64,000 nt of DNA from an uncultured Psychroserpens sp. (GCF_947503375.1 NZ_CANNDQ010000007.1:124001-188000), one strand, 5' to 3'; counted from the stretch's first letter, positions 7,777 to 16,369 are shown. The notes: generated by a model not told the origin, from the sequence alone. Numbers and translations are program-made.

Positions 7777-10119
7777 ATGAAACAAGAACCAATTAACATA
7801 GCTATTAAAAAATCTGACCAAGGTGAGCTCATTAAGCATGAAGCAAGAAAATACCTTAGATATTGGGTTTGGTTTGCAATAGGAGTAGGCTTATGTTTAT
7901 TACTTGCATTTTTATATTTAAGGTATACCCCAAAAGTTTACAGGTCTAATGCAAAAATACAGATATTAAATAAAGCAAAAGGAATAGAATTACCCTCATC
8001 TGCATTTATTTTTAATAGATCAAGTATTAATCTTGAAAATGAAATAGAGATTCTGAAATCCTACAGGATAATGGAGCAAGTGGTTAAAAATTTAGATCTA
8101 ACCATGGAGTTTTATGAAGAAGGAAATGTACTTACAAGTGAAATTGATCGCTTTCCTTTTTCGATACTCAAGACAGTTAGTAACGATAGTATTTTTAGAG
8201 CCGAGTCATTTAGAATTAACATTAAAGAATCTTCATTCGAGATATTTAGAGGTTCTTCAGATAAACCTATCGAATTCAAGCAATACAGTTCATTAGGAGT
8301 TAATCATGGTCTACCTTTTGAAATACAGTATAAGAGTTTAAACTCGATAAAGACTAATGTGGGTAAAACATATATTTTAAAATTTATTCCTGTAGCTGCT
8401 GCTACTGGGAAGCTAAAAAGCCGCGTAAGTGTTAGTATGTTGGGTAAAAACAGTGATCTTTTACAGCTTGGTCTAGTAAGTGAAAGTAAGCCCAGAGCAG
8501 AACGTGTATTGAATCAATTAGTTGAGGTATTCAATCAAGATGGTATTTTAGATAGACAAGAAGTTTCAAAGCGAACCATTGAATTTATTGATGAGCGTTT
8601 CATTTACCTCGCTGAAGAATTGGATTCTATTGAAGGCGAAAAACGAGATTTTAAACAATCAAATAACTTAGTTTATATTGAAGCAGATGCTGAATTAGGA
8701 CTTGATCAACGTACACAATCTGAAAACCAAGTTTTCAAAGTTGAGAATCAATTGTTACTTACCGAAATGCTTAAAGAGTCTATAAATGTTGAAGATAAAG
8801 AGTCTGAGCTATTACCAGCAAATATTGGTATAGAAAATTCTAATGTCAACACATTAATAGATGAATATAATACATTGGTTTTTGAGAGAGATAGATACCT
8901 GTCAAGTGGAGGGGAGAAGAACCCTTCAGTACAGTTATTAAATACAAAACTTAGAGAAATACTTGGAAATATAAAAGCGTCATTGACATCCTATAAATTG
9001 CAGCTAGAAGCTTCGCAAAATCAATTGGTAGATCGAAATCGTAAATTTGCATCTCAAGTATCTAGTTTCCCTGGTAAAGAAAAAATAATGCGATCTATTG
9101 ATAGACAGCAAGCTATTAAGGAAAGTCTGTACTTGTTTTTATTGCAGAAAAGAGAAGAAGCCGCTATCAATCTTGCCATCACAGAGCCTTCAATAAAAGT
9201 TGTAGAGAATGCACTTTCAGTAAATGTTCCTGTATCTCCTAATCCAAAAAATATCTATCTATTTGCACTTGTTGCTGGTTTTCTTATCCCTTTTGGTGTG
9301 CTGTATGCTACTATTCTTTTAGATACTAAAATAAAAGGTAAGACAGATATAGAAGAGCGAGTGCCAAATGTTCCTATTCTGGCAGAATTACCAAAAATTA
9401 AGGGAAATGATCTTGTCTTTTATGATCCTACCGATCGTTCGGTTCAAGCTGAAGCGTTTAGGATTTTAAGTTCTAACGTCAACTACATGTTGAACTCTAC
9501 TAAAAGTGATAAAGGAAAAGTTGTGTATTGCACATCCACGATCAAAGGAGAAGGGAAGACCTATGCTGGAACCAATTTGTCATTAGCTATATCAAGTTTA
9601 AACAAGAAAGTATTACTAATTGGAGCAGATTTAAGAAATCCTCAAATACATCATTATACTACACCAGAGCGAGATAAAAACGATCCAGGATTGTCTAATT
9701 ACTTGTATGATAATACATTTGATTGGAAAAAGGCTTTAGTAAAAGGCTTTGCTATGCATCCTGATCATGATATTTTACTATCGGGTAGTATACCTCCAAA
9801 TCCAGCACATTTACTTACAAATGGTCGATTTGAAAATCTATTAAATGAAGCTAAAGAAATTTATGATTACATCATAGTTGACACTGCACCTACTATTTTA
9901 GTTACAGATACACTTCTTATATCTCAATGGGCAGATGTGACCTTGTATTTGGTAAGAGCTGAGGTAACTGAAAAGAACTTACTGGACTTTTCTAAAAACT
10001 TGAATGATACCAAGCGTCTCAAGAATATGGCTTACGTGATCAATAGTGTAGGCGCAAGTAAATCTTATGGTTATAGCTATAATTATGGTTATGGTTATGG
10101 TTATGGTAGTACAGAATAG
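7777..10119 (+). CDS. Polysaccharide co-polymerase / BY-kinase, Wzc-like
   Basis: Inner-membrane tyrosine autokinase (780 residues) that controls polymer length and export with the Wza-like protein. The Wzz domain has transmembrane helices near residues 30-52 and 490-510 flanking a long coiled-coil periplasmic part. The cytoplasmic kinase domain shows Walker A (STIKGEGKTYAGTN, near residue 590), Walker A' (VLLIGADLRNP) and Walker B (YDYIIVDTAP). The C-terminus is a tyrosine cluster (SYGYSYNYGYGYGYG, seven tyrosines), the usual autophosphorylation tail. Four tandem TATGGT hexamers at 10084-10107 encode part of it. The gene ends the polysaccharide block and converges on rpe. Confidence 0.93.
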   Translation: MKQEPINIAIKKSDQGELIKHEARKYLRYWVWFAIGVGLCLLLAFLYLRYTPKVYRSNAKIQILNKAKGIELPSSAFIFNRSSINLENEIEILKSYRIMEQVVKNLDLTMEFYEEGNVLTSEIDRFPFSILKTVSNDSIFRAESFRINIKESSFEIFRGSSDKPIEFKQYSSLGVNHGLPFEIQYKSLNSIKTNVGKTYILKFIPVAAATGKLKSRVSVSMLGKNSDLLQLGLVSESKPRAERVLNQLVEVFNQDGILDRQEVSKRTIEFIDERFIYLAEELDSIEGEKRDFKQSNNLVYIEADAELGLDQRTQSENQVFKVENQLLLTEMLKESINVEDKESELLPANIGIENSNVNTLIDEYNTLVFERDRYLSSGGEKNPSVQLLNTKLREILGNIKASLTSYKLQLEASQNQLVDRNRKFASQVSSFPGKEKIMRSIDRQQAIKESLYLFLLQKREEAAINLAITEPSIKVVENALSVNVPVSPNPKNIYLFALVAGFLIPFGVLYATILLDTKIKGKTDIEERVPNVPILAELPKIKGNDLVFYDPTDRSVQAEAFRILSSNVNYMLNSTKSDKGKVVYCTSTIKGEGKTYAGTNLSLAISSLNKKVLLIGADLRNPQIHHYTTPERDKNDPGLSNYLYDNTFDWKKALVKGFAMHPDHDILLSGSIPPNPAHLLTNGRFENLLNEAKEIYDYIIVDTAPTILVTDTLLISQWADVTLYLVRAEVTEKNLLDFSKNLNDTKRLKNMAYVINSVGASKSYGYSYNYGYGYGYGSTE

Positions 10120-10130
10120 AATATAGAGTG

Positions 10131-10793
10131 TTAAGCGTTCATGATTGCTTTTAAGCCTTTTATAGCTGCTGTTTGATCATCACTTTTAAATACATAACTA
10201 CCTGCTACCAATACGTCGGCACCAGCGTCAATTAATTGTTTTGCATTTTTATTTGTAACACCACCATCAATCTCAATTTTTGTTCTAGCACCTTTTCGGT
10301 TAATAAGTGCTTTTAGTTCTTTTACTTTAGAATAGGTGTTTTCAATAAAACTTTGTCCACCAAAACCAGGATTAACACTCATGATGCATACTAGATCAAC
10401 ATCCATAATAATGTCTTCTAAATGCGCAATTGATGTGTGTGGATTTAACGCAACTCCTGCCTTCATACCTTCAGCTTTTATAGCTTGTAGTGTTCTGTGA
10501 AGATGTGTACAAGCCTCAAAATGGACAGTAAGGTTATTAGCACCTAATTCAGCAAAGGTTTTAATATATCTATCTGGATCTATAATCATTAAATGCACAT
10601 CTATTAATTTGGTTGCATATTTAGTAATTGCTTTTAATACAGGCATTCCAAAAGAAATATTAGGTACAAAAACACCATCCATGATATCTATATGAAACCA
10701 ATCGGCATCACTGTTATTAACCATTTCTATATCACGTTGGAGGTTGGCAAAATCTGCTGCTAGTATAGATGGCGCTACAAGTTTTAAAGACAT
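10131..10793 (-). CDS. rpe: Ribulose-phosphate 3-epimerase
   Basis: A 220-residue TIM-barrel enzyme interconverting D-ribulose 5-phosphate and D-xylulose 5-phosphate in the pentose phosphate pathway. Signature segments are present: APSILAADFANL at the N-terminus, the metal-binding histidine and aspartate in WFHIDIMDGVFVPN, VHLMI near residue 67, MSVNPGFGGQSF near residue 140, and the second catalytic aspartate in IEIDGGV near residue 177. Length is normal. It lies downstream of rpoD on the same strand, but a terminator at 10893-10917 separates them. A -7-like TATATTTG (reverse strand, 10819-10826) may be its own promoter element. Confidence 0.96.
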   Translation of the reverse strand: MSLKLVAPSILAADFANLQRDIEMVNNSDADWFHIDIMDGVFVPNISFGMPVLKAITKYATKLIDVHLMIIDPDRYIKTFAELGANNLTVHFEACTHLHRTLQAIKAEGMKAGVALNPHTSIAHLEDIIMDVDLVCIMSVNPGFGGQSFIENTYSKVKELKALINRKGARTKIEIDGGVTNKNAKQLIDAGADVLVAGSYVFKSDDQTAAIKGLKAIMNA

Positions 10794-10892
10794 AAAATAA
10801 GCTGTTGAATTGTTTTCGCAAATATAGTAAACTAAGTTGGAAGCGTGAAGTTTGTGACTTTAAGAAAGCTGGCCATGGTATATTGAAAAACA

Positions 10893-10917
10893 AACCCACG
10901 GTAATCAGCCGTGGGTT
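10893..10917 (-). terminator. Rho-independent terminator of rpoD
   Basis: Perfect 9-base inverted repeat (AACCCACGG, 7-base loop, CCGTGGGTT). On the reverse strand it is followed by a T-rich run. It sits about 95 bases past the rpoD stop, before rpe. Confidence 0.8.
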
Positions 10918-11010
10918 CTTTCATCAATCAAAAAACGAACAGTTATGAGATACTCAATTGCTTGAGTGTAACTGTTGTTACTGTTATTAAGTCGTAATAA
11001 AATGTAATTA

Positions 11011-11874
11011 CTAACCTAAATATGTTTTTAATATTTTACTTCTAGACGTATGCTTTAAACGTCTAATTGCTTTTTCTTTAATTTGACGTACACGCTCTCG
11101 TGTTAAATCGAATGTTTCTCCTATTTCTTCAAGAGTCATTGGATGTTGATTCCCAAGACCAAAATATAAACGAATAACATCTGCCTCACGAGGTGTCAAT
11201 GTTTCTAAAGCACGTTCAATCTCTGTTCGTAAGGACTCATGTAATAAATCTTTATCAGGATTTGGAGATTCACCACTACGCAAAACATCGTAGAGGTTAG
11301 AATCTTCACCTTCAACTAAAGGGGCATCCATTGAGACATGACGACCAGAATTTTTCATAGATTCCTTAACGTCATTAATAGTCATGTCTAATTCTTTAGC
11401 GATTTCTTCAGCACTTGGAGGACGCTCATGACTTTGCTCTAAAAATGCAAATGTCTTGTTTATTTTATTTATTGATCCAATCTTATTCAATGGTAATCGT
11501 ACAATACGAGATTGTTCGGCTAAAGCTTGAAGAATTGATTGACGAATCCACCATACGGCGTATGATATGAATTTAAAGCCTCGAGTTTCATCAAAACGTT
11601 GTGCTGCTTTGATTAAACCCAAATTCCCTTCGTTAATTAAATCTGGAAGTGTTAAACCTTGATTTTGATATTGTTTTGCAACAGAAACCACAAAACGTAA
11701 GTTGGCCTTAGTTAGCTTTTCTAAAGCAATTTGATCACCAGCCTTGATGCGCTGTGCTAATTCAACCTCTTCATCAGCAGTAATCAGATCAACCTTTCCA
11801 ATTTCTTGTAGATATTTGTCTAACGATGCAGTTTCCCTATTAGTAACCTGCTTCGTAATTTTTAGTTGTCTCAT
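11011..11874 (-). CDS. rpoD: Primary sigma factor, RpoD/SigA family (short Bacteroidota form)
   Basis: Housekeeping sigma-70 of 287 residues, without region 1.1 or the non-conserved insert, as is typical in Bacteroidota. Region 1.2 ([14 protein letters not shown]), region 2 ([29 protein letters not shown] and the -10 recognition helix [14 protein letters not shown]), region 3, and region 4.2 helix-turn-helix ([20 protein letters not shown]) are all intact. It would recognise the TTTG / TAnnTTTG promoters seen in this window. The start is supported by AAAGGAG eight bases upstream, a Shine-Dalgarno sequence that is unusual in this phylum. Confidence 0.96.
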   Translation of the reverse strand: MRQLKITKQVTNRETASLDKYLQEIGKVDLITADEEVELAQRIKAGDQIALEKLTKANLRFVVSVAKQYQNQGLTLPDLINEGNLGLIKAAQRFDETRGFKFISYAVWWIRQSILQALAEQSRIVRLPLNKIGSINKINKTFAFLEQSHERPPSAEEIAKELDMTINDVKESMKNSGRHVSMDAPLVEGEDSNLYDVLRSGESPNPDKDLLHESLRTEIERALETLTPREADVIRLYFGLGNQHPMTLEEIGETFDLTRERVRQIKEKAIRRLKHTSRSKILKTYLG

Positions 11875-11882
11875 TTAATTTT

Positions 11883-11889
11883 CTCCTTT
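11883..11889 (-). promoter_or_regulatory. Strong Shine-Dalgarno sequence of rpoD
   Basis: Reverse-strand AAAGGAG, eight bases before the rpoD ATG. Most genes in the window have only A/T-rich leaders with no such match, in line with the known sequestration of the anti-Shine-Dalgarno tail by bS21, bS18 and bS6 in Bacteroidota ribosomes. Confidence 0.6.
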
Positions 11890-11964
11890 AATTGGGGTAA
11901 AAGTATAATACCATATAGTTATACGTAACAAGTACAAAAAATGTTACAAGAATTTAAAATTAAT

Positions 11965-12339
11965 TTAAATTTTAATTAAGGATTTGTTGCTAAGGTTAAT
12001 ATCATCAAGCATTTCGCTTGTAAATTTATAATGCCCTTTTGTTGTAATCAATCTAAAATGATGTGACTTTAGTGCGGTCAACGTATTTAAAAATAACCAT
12101 TTAGATTTCAATAATTTTGGCTTTTCGCTTTTAAGACTGATGTCAAAATAATGTTTTTTTCCATTTTTGTGAGCTACAATATCTGGCGTGATACTGACAT
12201 CACTGCCTTTTTTTATAAAAGATTTCGGGGTTTCATAGCCATCAGTATCTGCTTTAATATTTTCAAACCCATGTTGCTCAAGATAGTCTACGGAGTTTTC
12301 TAAAATGTCTTTGTATTTTTCTTTATCTGCTTGTATCAT
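11965..12339 (-). CDS. Uncharacterised protein, possible PD-(D/E)xK-like fold
   Basis: I do not recognise this 124-residue protein. The frame extends to 12372, but the ATG at 12337-12339 (MIQADKEKYKDIL) gives a soluble, better-looking N-terminus; the longer version adds a hydrophobic stretch overlapping the leader. The middle reads TPDIVAHKNGKKHYFDISLK, with an acidic residue, a beta-hairpin and a D-x-x-x-K ending that resemble a PD-(D/E)xK nuclease core; this is only a resemblance. It lies about 40 bases after the barrel protein gene on the same strand and probably ends the sigma-factor operon. It could instead be an independent gene. Confidence 0.55.
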   Translation of the reverse strand: MIQADKEKYKDILENSVDYLEQHGFENIKADTDGYETPKSFIKKGSDVSITPDIVAHKNGKKHYFDISLKSEKPKLLKSKWLFLNTLTALKSHHFRLITTKGHYKFTSEMLDDINLSNKSLIKI

Positions 12340-12382
12340 AGCTAATAATATAACAAAAACTAGCACATACACAAGTTCTTTG

Positions 12383-13690
12383 TTAAAAACGATATGTTAT
12401 ACCAAAGTTTATTGATAAAATAAAGGGGTTAATATCTCTGTTTTGTATTAGTGGTTTTAGCTGATAACTAAAGTTTGGCTCTACATTTAGAAAGACATTA
12501 TTTATTAATTTATGCTCCAAACCAAAACCAAAATTTAATGAAAATGTAGAATTATATTCAAAAGTGTTTTCAGTGTTAATATCCGTATTTTGAAGTTTGA
12601 AATAACTTACTCCACCAGTAAGGTAAGGTGAAAGTTTACTCGTTTTTATTGAGTATTTAATTTCTAAAGGAAATTCTAAATATCCTATGTTTCTTTTTAA
12701 ACTCGTACTGTCTGTACTAATAGTTTGATTAAGTTCTAGCTTTCTAACTCCTAGACGTATATGCGTTTTTTTTGCTATTTTATATCCTGCAGTTATACCA
12801 TAATTTAGTGAGTAATTGTCAATAGTGTTTTCATTAAAAATGCCAAAATATGAATAGGTTAATCTTGGAGAGATACTCCACCTAGTTTCACTTTTATTAC
12901 CTATACTATCATTGGTTTTTTCTTCAGAAATAGGCTTAGGTTTTATCTGTTGAAGTATCGAATCATTTGATTTTTCATTTGAAATTATGAGGCTGTCATT
13001 AATAACTAGTGAAGTCCTATGTTTTTCATTTATAATCGATTTAGACAGCTGATTATTTTGAGTTGCACTTGTTTTGTTACTGTTTTTAATGTTGTCTATC
13101 ATCAATAAATTGAGTGCTTGTTCTTTAACATCTTTTTTAGTTTTATCACTATTGCTTTTTGACTTATTAAATTCAGTTGAAGTTTTAGAAAACTTAGTTT
13201 TAAATTTCTTATTAAGAAAAGACGCCTTAGTATTTTGTTTATTTTTCAGATTCTCTTTTGTAATATTTGTATGCGTAGTTAATTTATGATTAGACCCTTT
13301 ATTTGTGCTTTGCTCATTAATAGTAGATTGTTCAAAAGGTTTTATACTATCGTAATTACGCTTCTTTATAGAAGGTATATTTGTGTTTGAATTTATATCT
13401 TTAGAATTAATAATAGAGTTAGAAGTGTTCTTATATACTTGATTTTCAACTTTTTTGATGTGAGAATCAGTAGTGCTTCTTAAATTAGATTTTTCTGAAG
13501 ATTTGATCAAGTACATGGCAAGTATTGAAATTCCTATTGCTAGACCAAAAAACCAAAAAATTAGTCCTTTTCTTTTCTTTCTTTTTATTAAACTAGCCTC
13601 TATATTCATCCAAACTAAATCATTAGGACTATCCTTATAGTTCTCTAGCCTACTTTTTAGAGCGGTTCCAATGTCTTTTTTAGTCTCCAT
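12383..13690 (-). CDS. Putative dual-membrane-spanning anti-sigma factor (single TM helix, linker, outer-membrane barrel)
   Basis: A 435-residue protein with three parts. Residues 1-42 are a charged cytoplasmic segment (LVWMNIEASLIKRKKRK at its end), suited to bind a sigma factor. Residues 43-62 are one transmembrane helix. Residues 65-270 are a low-complexity Ser/Asn/Lys/Thr linker, long enough to cross the periplasm. Residues 271-435 have alternating hydrophobic strands like a small PorT-type barrel and end in a terminal phenylalanine (INFGITYRF), the usual outer-membrane assembly signal. The gene overlaps the ECF sigma gene by 11 bases. This matches the Dma anti-sigma architecture described in Bacteroides thetaiotaomicron. 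Anti-sigma activity is inferred from architecture and operon. Confidence 0.7.
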   Translation of the reverse strand: METKKDIGTALKSRLENYKDSPNDLVWMNIEASLIKRKKRKGLIFWFFGLAIGISILAMYLIKSSEKSNLRSTTDSHIKKVENQVYKNTSNSIINSKDINSNTNIPSIKKRNYDSIKPFEQSTINEQSTNKGSNHKLTTHTNITKENLKNKQNTKASFLNKKFKTKFSKTSTEFNKSKSNSDKTKKDVKEQALNLLMIDNIKNSNKTSATQNNQLSKSIINEKHRTSLVINDSLIISNEKSNDSILQQIKPKPISEEKTNDSIGNKSETRWSISPRLTYSYFGIFNENTIDNYSLNYGITAGYKIAKKTHIRLGVRKLELNQTISTDSTSLKRNIGYLEFPLEIKYSIKTSKLSPYLTGGVSYFKLQNTDINTENTFEYNSTFSLNFGFGLEHKLINNVFLNVEPNFSYQLKPLIQNRDINPFILSINFGITYRF

Positions 13691-14240
13691 TAGATGTCAA
13701 TTTTTTACTAGGTCTTAACCTAAGTGGTTGTAAATTAATTTTTAAGATGTTTTTCGCTCTATGCAAGTTTGATTTAGAAGTATTAACACTAATACCAAGA
13801 AGCTTTGAAATCTCTTTGTGTGTATAATTATCAAGCTCATATAAATTAAATACTAATCGATATTGAGGAGGTAATTCCTGAATATGTTTTAAAATATTAC
13901 TAATAGGAATACTTTCAAAAGAAGTTGAGTCAAAATGATTATCAATAAGGATATCATTGTTAATCTCGATATTAATGTGTTTATCCCTTTTGTATTTATC
14001 TATGGCTTTATTAATTGTTATTCGTTTCATCCAACCTTCGAAAGATCCTTTTCCTTTATAAGATTTTATTTTGCTAAAGATGTTCAGAAAAGCATCTTGT
14101 AAATTATCTTGCGCCTCTTCTTTATTTTTACAATACTTTAAGCATAATACATACAAATCATCCTTATACATTTGGTACAACTGACTTTGAGCATCAAGAT
14201 TTTGCTTTTTACAAGCTTTTATTAACTGTTCTATGTTCAA
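13680..14240 (-). CDS. ECF RNA polymerase sigma factor
   Basis: A 186-residue extracytoplasmic-function sigma factor. Region 2 runs from about residue 22 to 90, with AQDNLQDAFLNIFSKI and then GSFEGWMKRITINKAIDKYKR, the -10 melting and recognition part. Region 4 lies near residues 115-170, with ELPPQYRLVFNLYELDNYTHKEISKLL and the helix-turn-helix GISVNTSKSNLHRAK. There is no extra C-terminal domain. It sits 11 bases after the lipoprotein gene and overlaps the presumed anti-sigma gene by 11 bases, so the pair is co-translated. The regulon is unknown; envelope or vesicle-related genes are plausible by analogy with Dma systems. Confidence 0.92.
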   Translation of the reverse strand: MNIEQLIKACKKQNLDAQSQLYQMYKDDLYVLCLKYCKNKEEAQDNLQDAFLNIFSKIKSYKGKGSFEGWMKRITINKAIDKYKRDKHINIEINNDILIDNHFDSTSFESIPISNILKHIQELPPQYRLVFNLYELDNYTHKEISKLLGISVNTSKSNLHRAKNILKINLQPLRLRPSKKLTSNGD

Positions 14241-14251
14241 TTTTATGGTTT

Positions 14252-15214
14252 CTATTCAGATATATATTCTAAAGTGAATTTGTGGAAGTAATCTGTACTG
14301 TTACTTGAATAAACTATAAAGTCATCCAATATACTATAGCCATCGTTGTTCAAGGTATTTTCAAACTCTACAGGAAACGCTTCTATATTTATTGAATTAG
14401 AAGTAAACGCATTTATTGAATTTGGAGATATAAATCTTGGGTTAAAATTAAATAACAATTGAGGTTCTAAATGGTATAACAGCATAGAGTTCTTGCGCCC
14501 AAAAGTTTTTTGATAAATTACCTCTAGCGTATTAATACTTGTATTATAGCCATATGTGTCAAGGCTAATAATAGATGCAGATCCATCTTCAAATTGTGTA
14601 GATGTTTCTTCGACTATCATATTATTATTAGTATCATAAGTATTTTTTATAATGTTTATTTGCTCGTTATGTATGTAATCAAATGCTTCAAAATACACTC
14701 TATTATTATTTTCATCAAGTATCATTTTCATAGTAGAAATTTGAGTATCGTAATTAATACCATCAAGGCTTTTTTTTCGTTCTACAAAAATTGTATCTTG
14801 AGTGTGATTAAATGTATGTTTGTCATAAGATAACTGTAAGGTGTCAGTTTCATTGTATTTTGAAATGTATTCAACTAGGTTGCCACTATTGTCATAATTG
14901 TAGTTTGTTTCTTTTATAACTTGATTGTTTTCATAGGTTATGATTTCAGAAATTTTATCATTTAAATAGATGTAAGTGTTAGTTAAAGTGGTGTTTGATG
15001 AGTTTCTGTAATATATTGAACTTGTGATTTTATGATCTTCTAATAAATAATTTGTTTGTTCAAATGTATTTAAAGTTAAAGGGTCATAGACCGAATAGAT
15101 AAATTCAGTAAAGTTAATATTGGCTTCGTTTTCTTGGTTGTTCATTTCTATAGAAGAACACGCATAAATTATTAAAGCAGAAAAGCAGCTAATTATAAAT
15201 ATTGATTTTTTCAT
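14252..15214 (-). CDS. Lipoprotein with YD-repeat-like segments
   Basis: I do not recognise a named family. The frame opens at 15250, but the ATG at 15214 starts a clean lipoprotein signal peptide (MKKSIFIISC, then IIYACSS with the lipid cysteine near residue 19). The body has repeated short beta motifs such as NYDNSGNLVEY and NTYDTNNNMIVEE, which resemble the YD/RHS-type repeats seen in many Bacteroidota lipoproteins. It is the first gene of the sigma-factor operon, 11 bases before the sigma gene, so it may be a sensor, target or cargo of that system. Mature protein about 300 residues. Confidence 0.7.
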   Translation of the reverse strand: MKKSIFIISCFSALIIYACSSIEMNNQENEANINFTEFIYSVYDPLTLNTFEQTNYLLEDHKITSSIYYRNSSNTTLTNTYIYLNDKISEIITYENNQVIKETNYNYDNSGNLVEYISKYNETDTLQLSYDKHTFNHTQDTIFVERKKSLDGINYDTQISTMKMILDENNNRVYFEAFDYIHNEQINIIKNTYDTNNNMIVEETSTQFEDGSASIISLDTYGYNTSINTLEVIYQKTFGRKNSMLLYHLEPQLLFNFNPRFISPNSINAFTSNSINIEAFPVEFENTLNNDGYSILDDFIVYSSNSTDYFHKFTLEYISE

Positions 15215-15283
15215 AATTGGATATTTACCTATAGTCTTGATAAGAACCAAAAGGTTGCGCGAAAATTGTAAAGCTTTTACTAT

Positions 15284-16252
15284 TTATTCAAAATCTAAAA
15301 CCTGAGTGGCTTCTATAAGTTGCTTTAAAGCCTCTATTTTTGCATGAATGCGATTATAGAATGTGCGTTTTTCTTTTTCACCAGAAGTATTTAAAAGTTT
15401 TGAGTGTTCCAATTGTTGATTTAAATATGCTTCTGCTTGACTACAGGTTAAACGATCACTTGTTAAATAATAAGATAATATTGAAAATGGAACATATAGT
15501 GATTTTTGCTCAGGTGTAGACACTAGAACATTGTTGTTCATCAATAATAACTCATTATAATAAAGTTTGTAATAATCAGATTTTTCTTCAACTTTATTAG
15601 AAATTTTTTGTATTAGCTTATGTAGTGCATCACATAATTCGACAGCTTTAAGATTAGTTACTAATCCTGCTTGATTGTAAAAGTGAATCTGTTTGAGCGT
15701 ACTATTTACAGTAGTAATATCCCAAATCTCTGTTGTATGAAGGTTTTGATATAAACTACCCAATGCTTTAGCAGATGTAATAAGTCCAACACTAGGTGAA
15801 AATTGGTCAAAGGTTTTATTCGTAAATGATTGATCTAGAAGTTTTAACCATACGTAGATTTTAAATCGACTTAAAACATCATCTCCTATCGTATAGAATA
15901 GTGGAATGTCTTTAGCCGAATATAAAATTCGGCTCCCATTTTTTTTTAATAAAGGAAGTAAGGATTCGTATGAATTTTTAAAATAATTTTCAAGTTCTTG
16001 TTCATTATGAATTGGTTTTGTTTTCTCAACAGAAATATAATTCTTATCTGTGGTTTCAAACAAACCATCTAATGCAATGTGATAAGTTTTAGCTAAAATG
16101 ATGCACTCATCAATAGATAATTTACTTTTTAGGCTTGTGCGTCTATGTGCAGCATCGTAACTAATATCTAGTGTTGTTGCAATAGCATCAATTAACGAGC
16201 TGTTTTTAGGCAATTGCCTTTGTATTTGTTTTAAAAATTTCAATTGAAACAT
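15284..16252 (-). CDS. HTH transcriptional regulator, divergent from the lipid operon
   Basis: A 322-residue protein whose first 65 residues look like an XRE/Cro-type DNA-binding domain (SLIDAIATTLDISYDAAHRRTSLKSKLSIDECIILAKTY split across two helix pairs). The remaining 250 residues are helical and soluble with no domain I can name; they could bind a ligand. The gene is transcribed away from the HMG-CoA reductase fusion gene. The 117 bases between the two starts contain a perfect 17-base palindrome and a related second site. By position it is the likely regulator of both itself and the lipid operon. The stop is about 70 bases from the lipoprotein start of the sigma operon. Confidence 0.75.
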   Translation of the reverse strand: MFQLKFLKQIQRQLPKNSSLIDAIATTLDISYDAAHRRTSLKSKLSIDECIILAKTYHIALDGLFETTDKNYISVEKTKPIHNEQELENYFKNSYESLLPLLKKNGSRILYSAKDIPLFYTIGDDVLSRFKIYVWLKLLDQSFTNKTFDQFSPSVGLITSAKALGSLYQNLHTTEIWDITTVNSTLKQIHFYNQAGLVTNLKAVELCDALHKLIQKISNKVEEKSDYYKLYYNELLLMNNNVLVSTPEQKSLYVPFSILSYYLTSDRLTCSQAEAYLNQQLEHSKLLNTSGEKEKRTFYNRIHAKIEALKQLIEATQVLDFE

Positions 16253-16266
16253 CGCTTAAATATATA

Positions 16267-16289
16267 TTAATTTGTGATTATCACAAAAA
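16267..16289. promoter_or_regulatory. Operator-like palindrome, site 1
   Basis: Contains TTTGTGATTATCACAAA at 16271-16287, a perfect 17-base palindrome (8-base arms around one T), 15-20 bases from the regulator start. Flanking bases TTAA extend its similarity to site 2. Confidence 0.65.
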
Positions 16290-16318
16290 TAAATTTAAAA
16301 CATTGCTCATATAACAAA

Positions 16319-16341
16319 TTAATATGTGATAATAGCAATAA
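16319..16341. promoter_or_regulatory. Operator-like site 2
   Basis: This 23-base stretch (core TGTGATAATAGCAATAA) matches site 1 at 18 of 23 positions. It lies exactly 52 bases downstream, about five helical turns, so both would face the same side of the DNA. It keeps the left half-site but not perfect symmetry. Confidence 0.5.
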
Positions 16342-16346
16342 TTTTG
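16339..16346 (+). promoter_or_regulatory. Candidate -7 box of the lipid operon
   Basis: TAATTTTG fits TAnnTTTG and ends 23 bases before the ATG at 16370. No good -33 TTTG is seen at the usual distance; operator site 2 occupies that position, which would suit a regulated promoter. Confidence 0.4.
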
Positions 16347-16369
16347 AACCAGATATAAAGCTTAGTCAT

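Noticed and set aside
16274..16369. N-terminal extension of the HMG-CoA reductase fusion from a GTG at 16274
   Set aside because: The GTG lies within the perfect palindrome, the 32 added residues have no domain character, and the ATG at 16370 follows a plausible promoter box.
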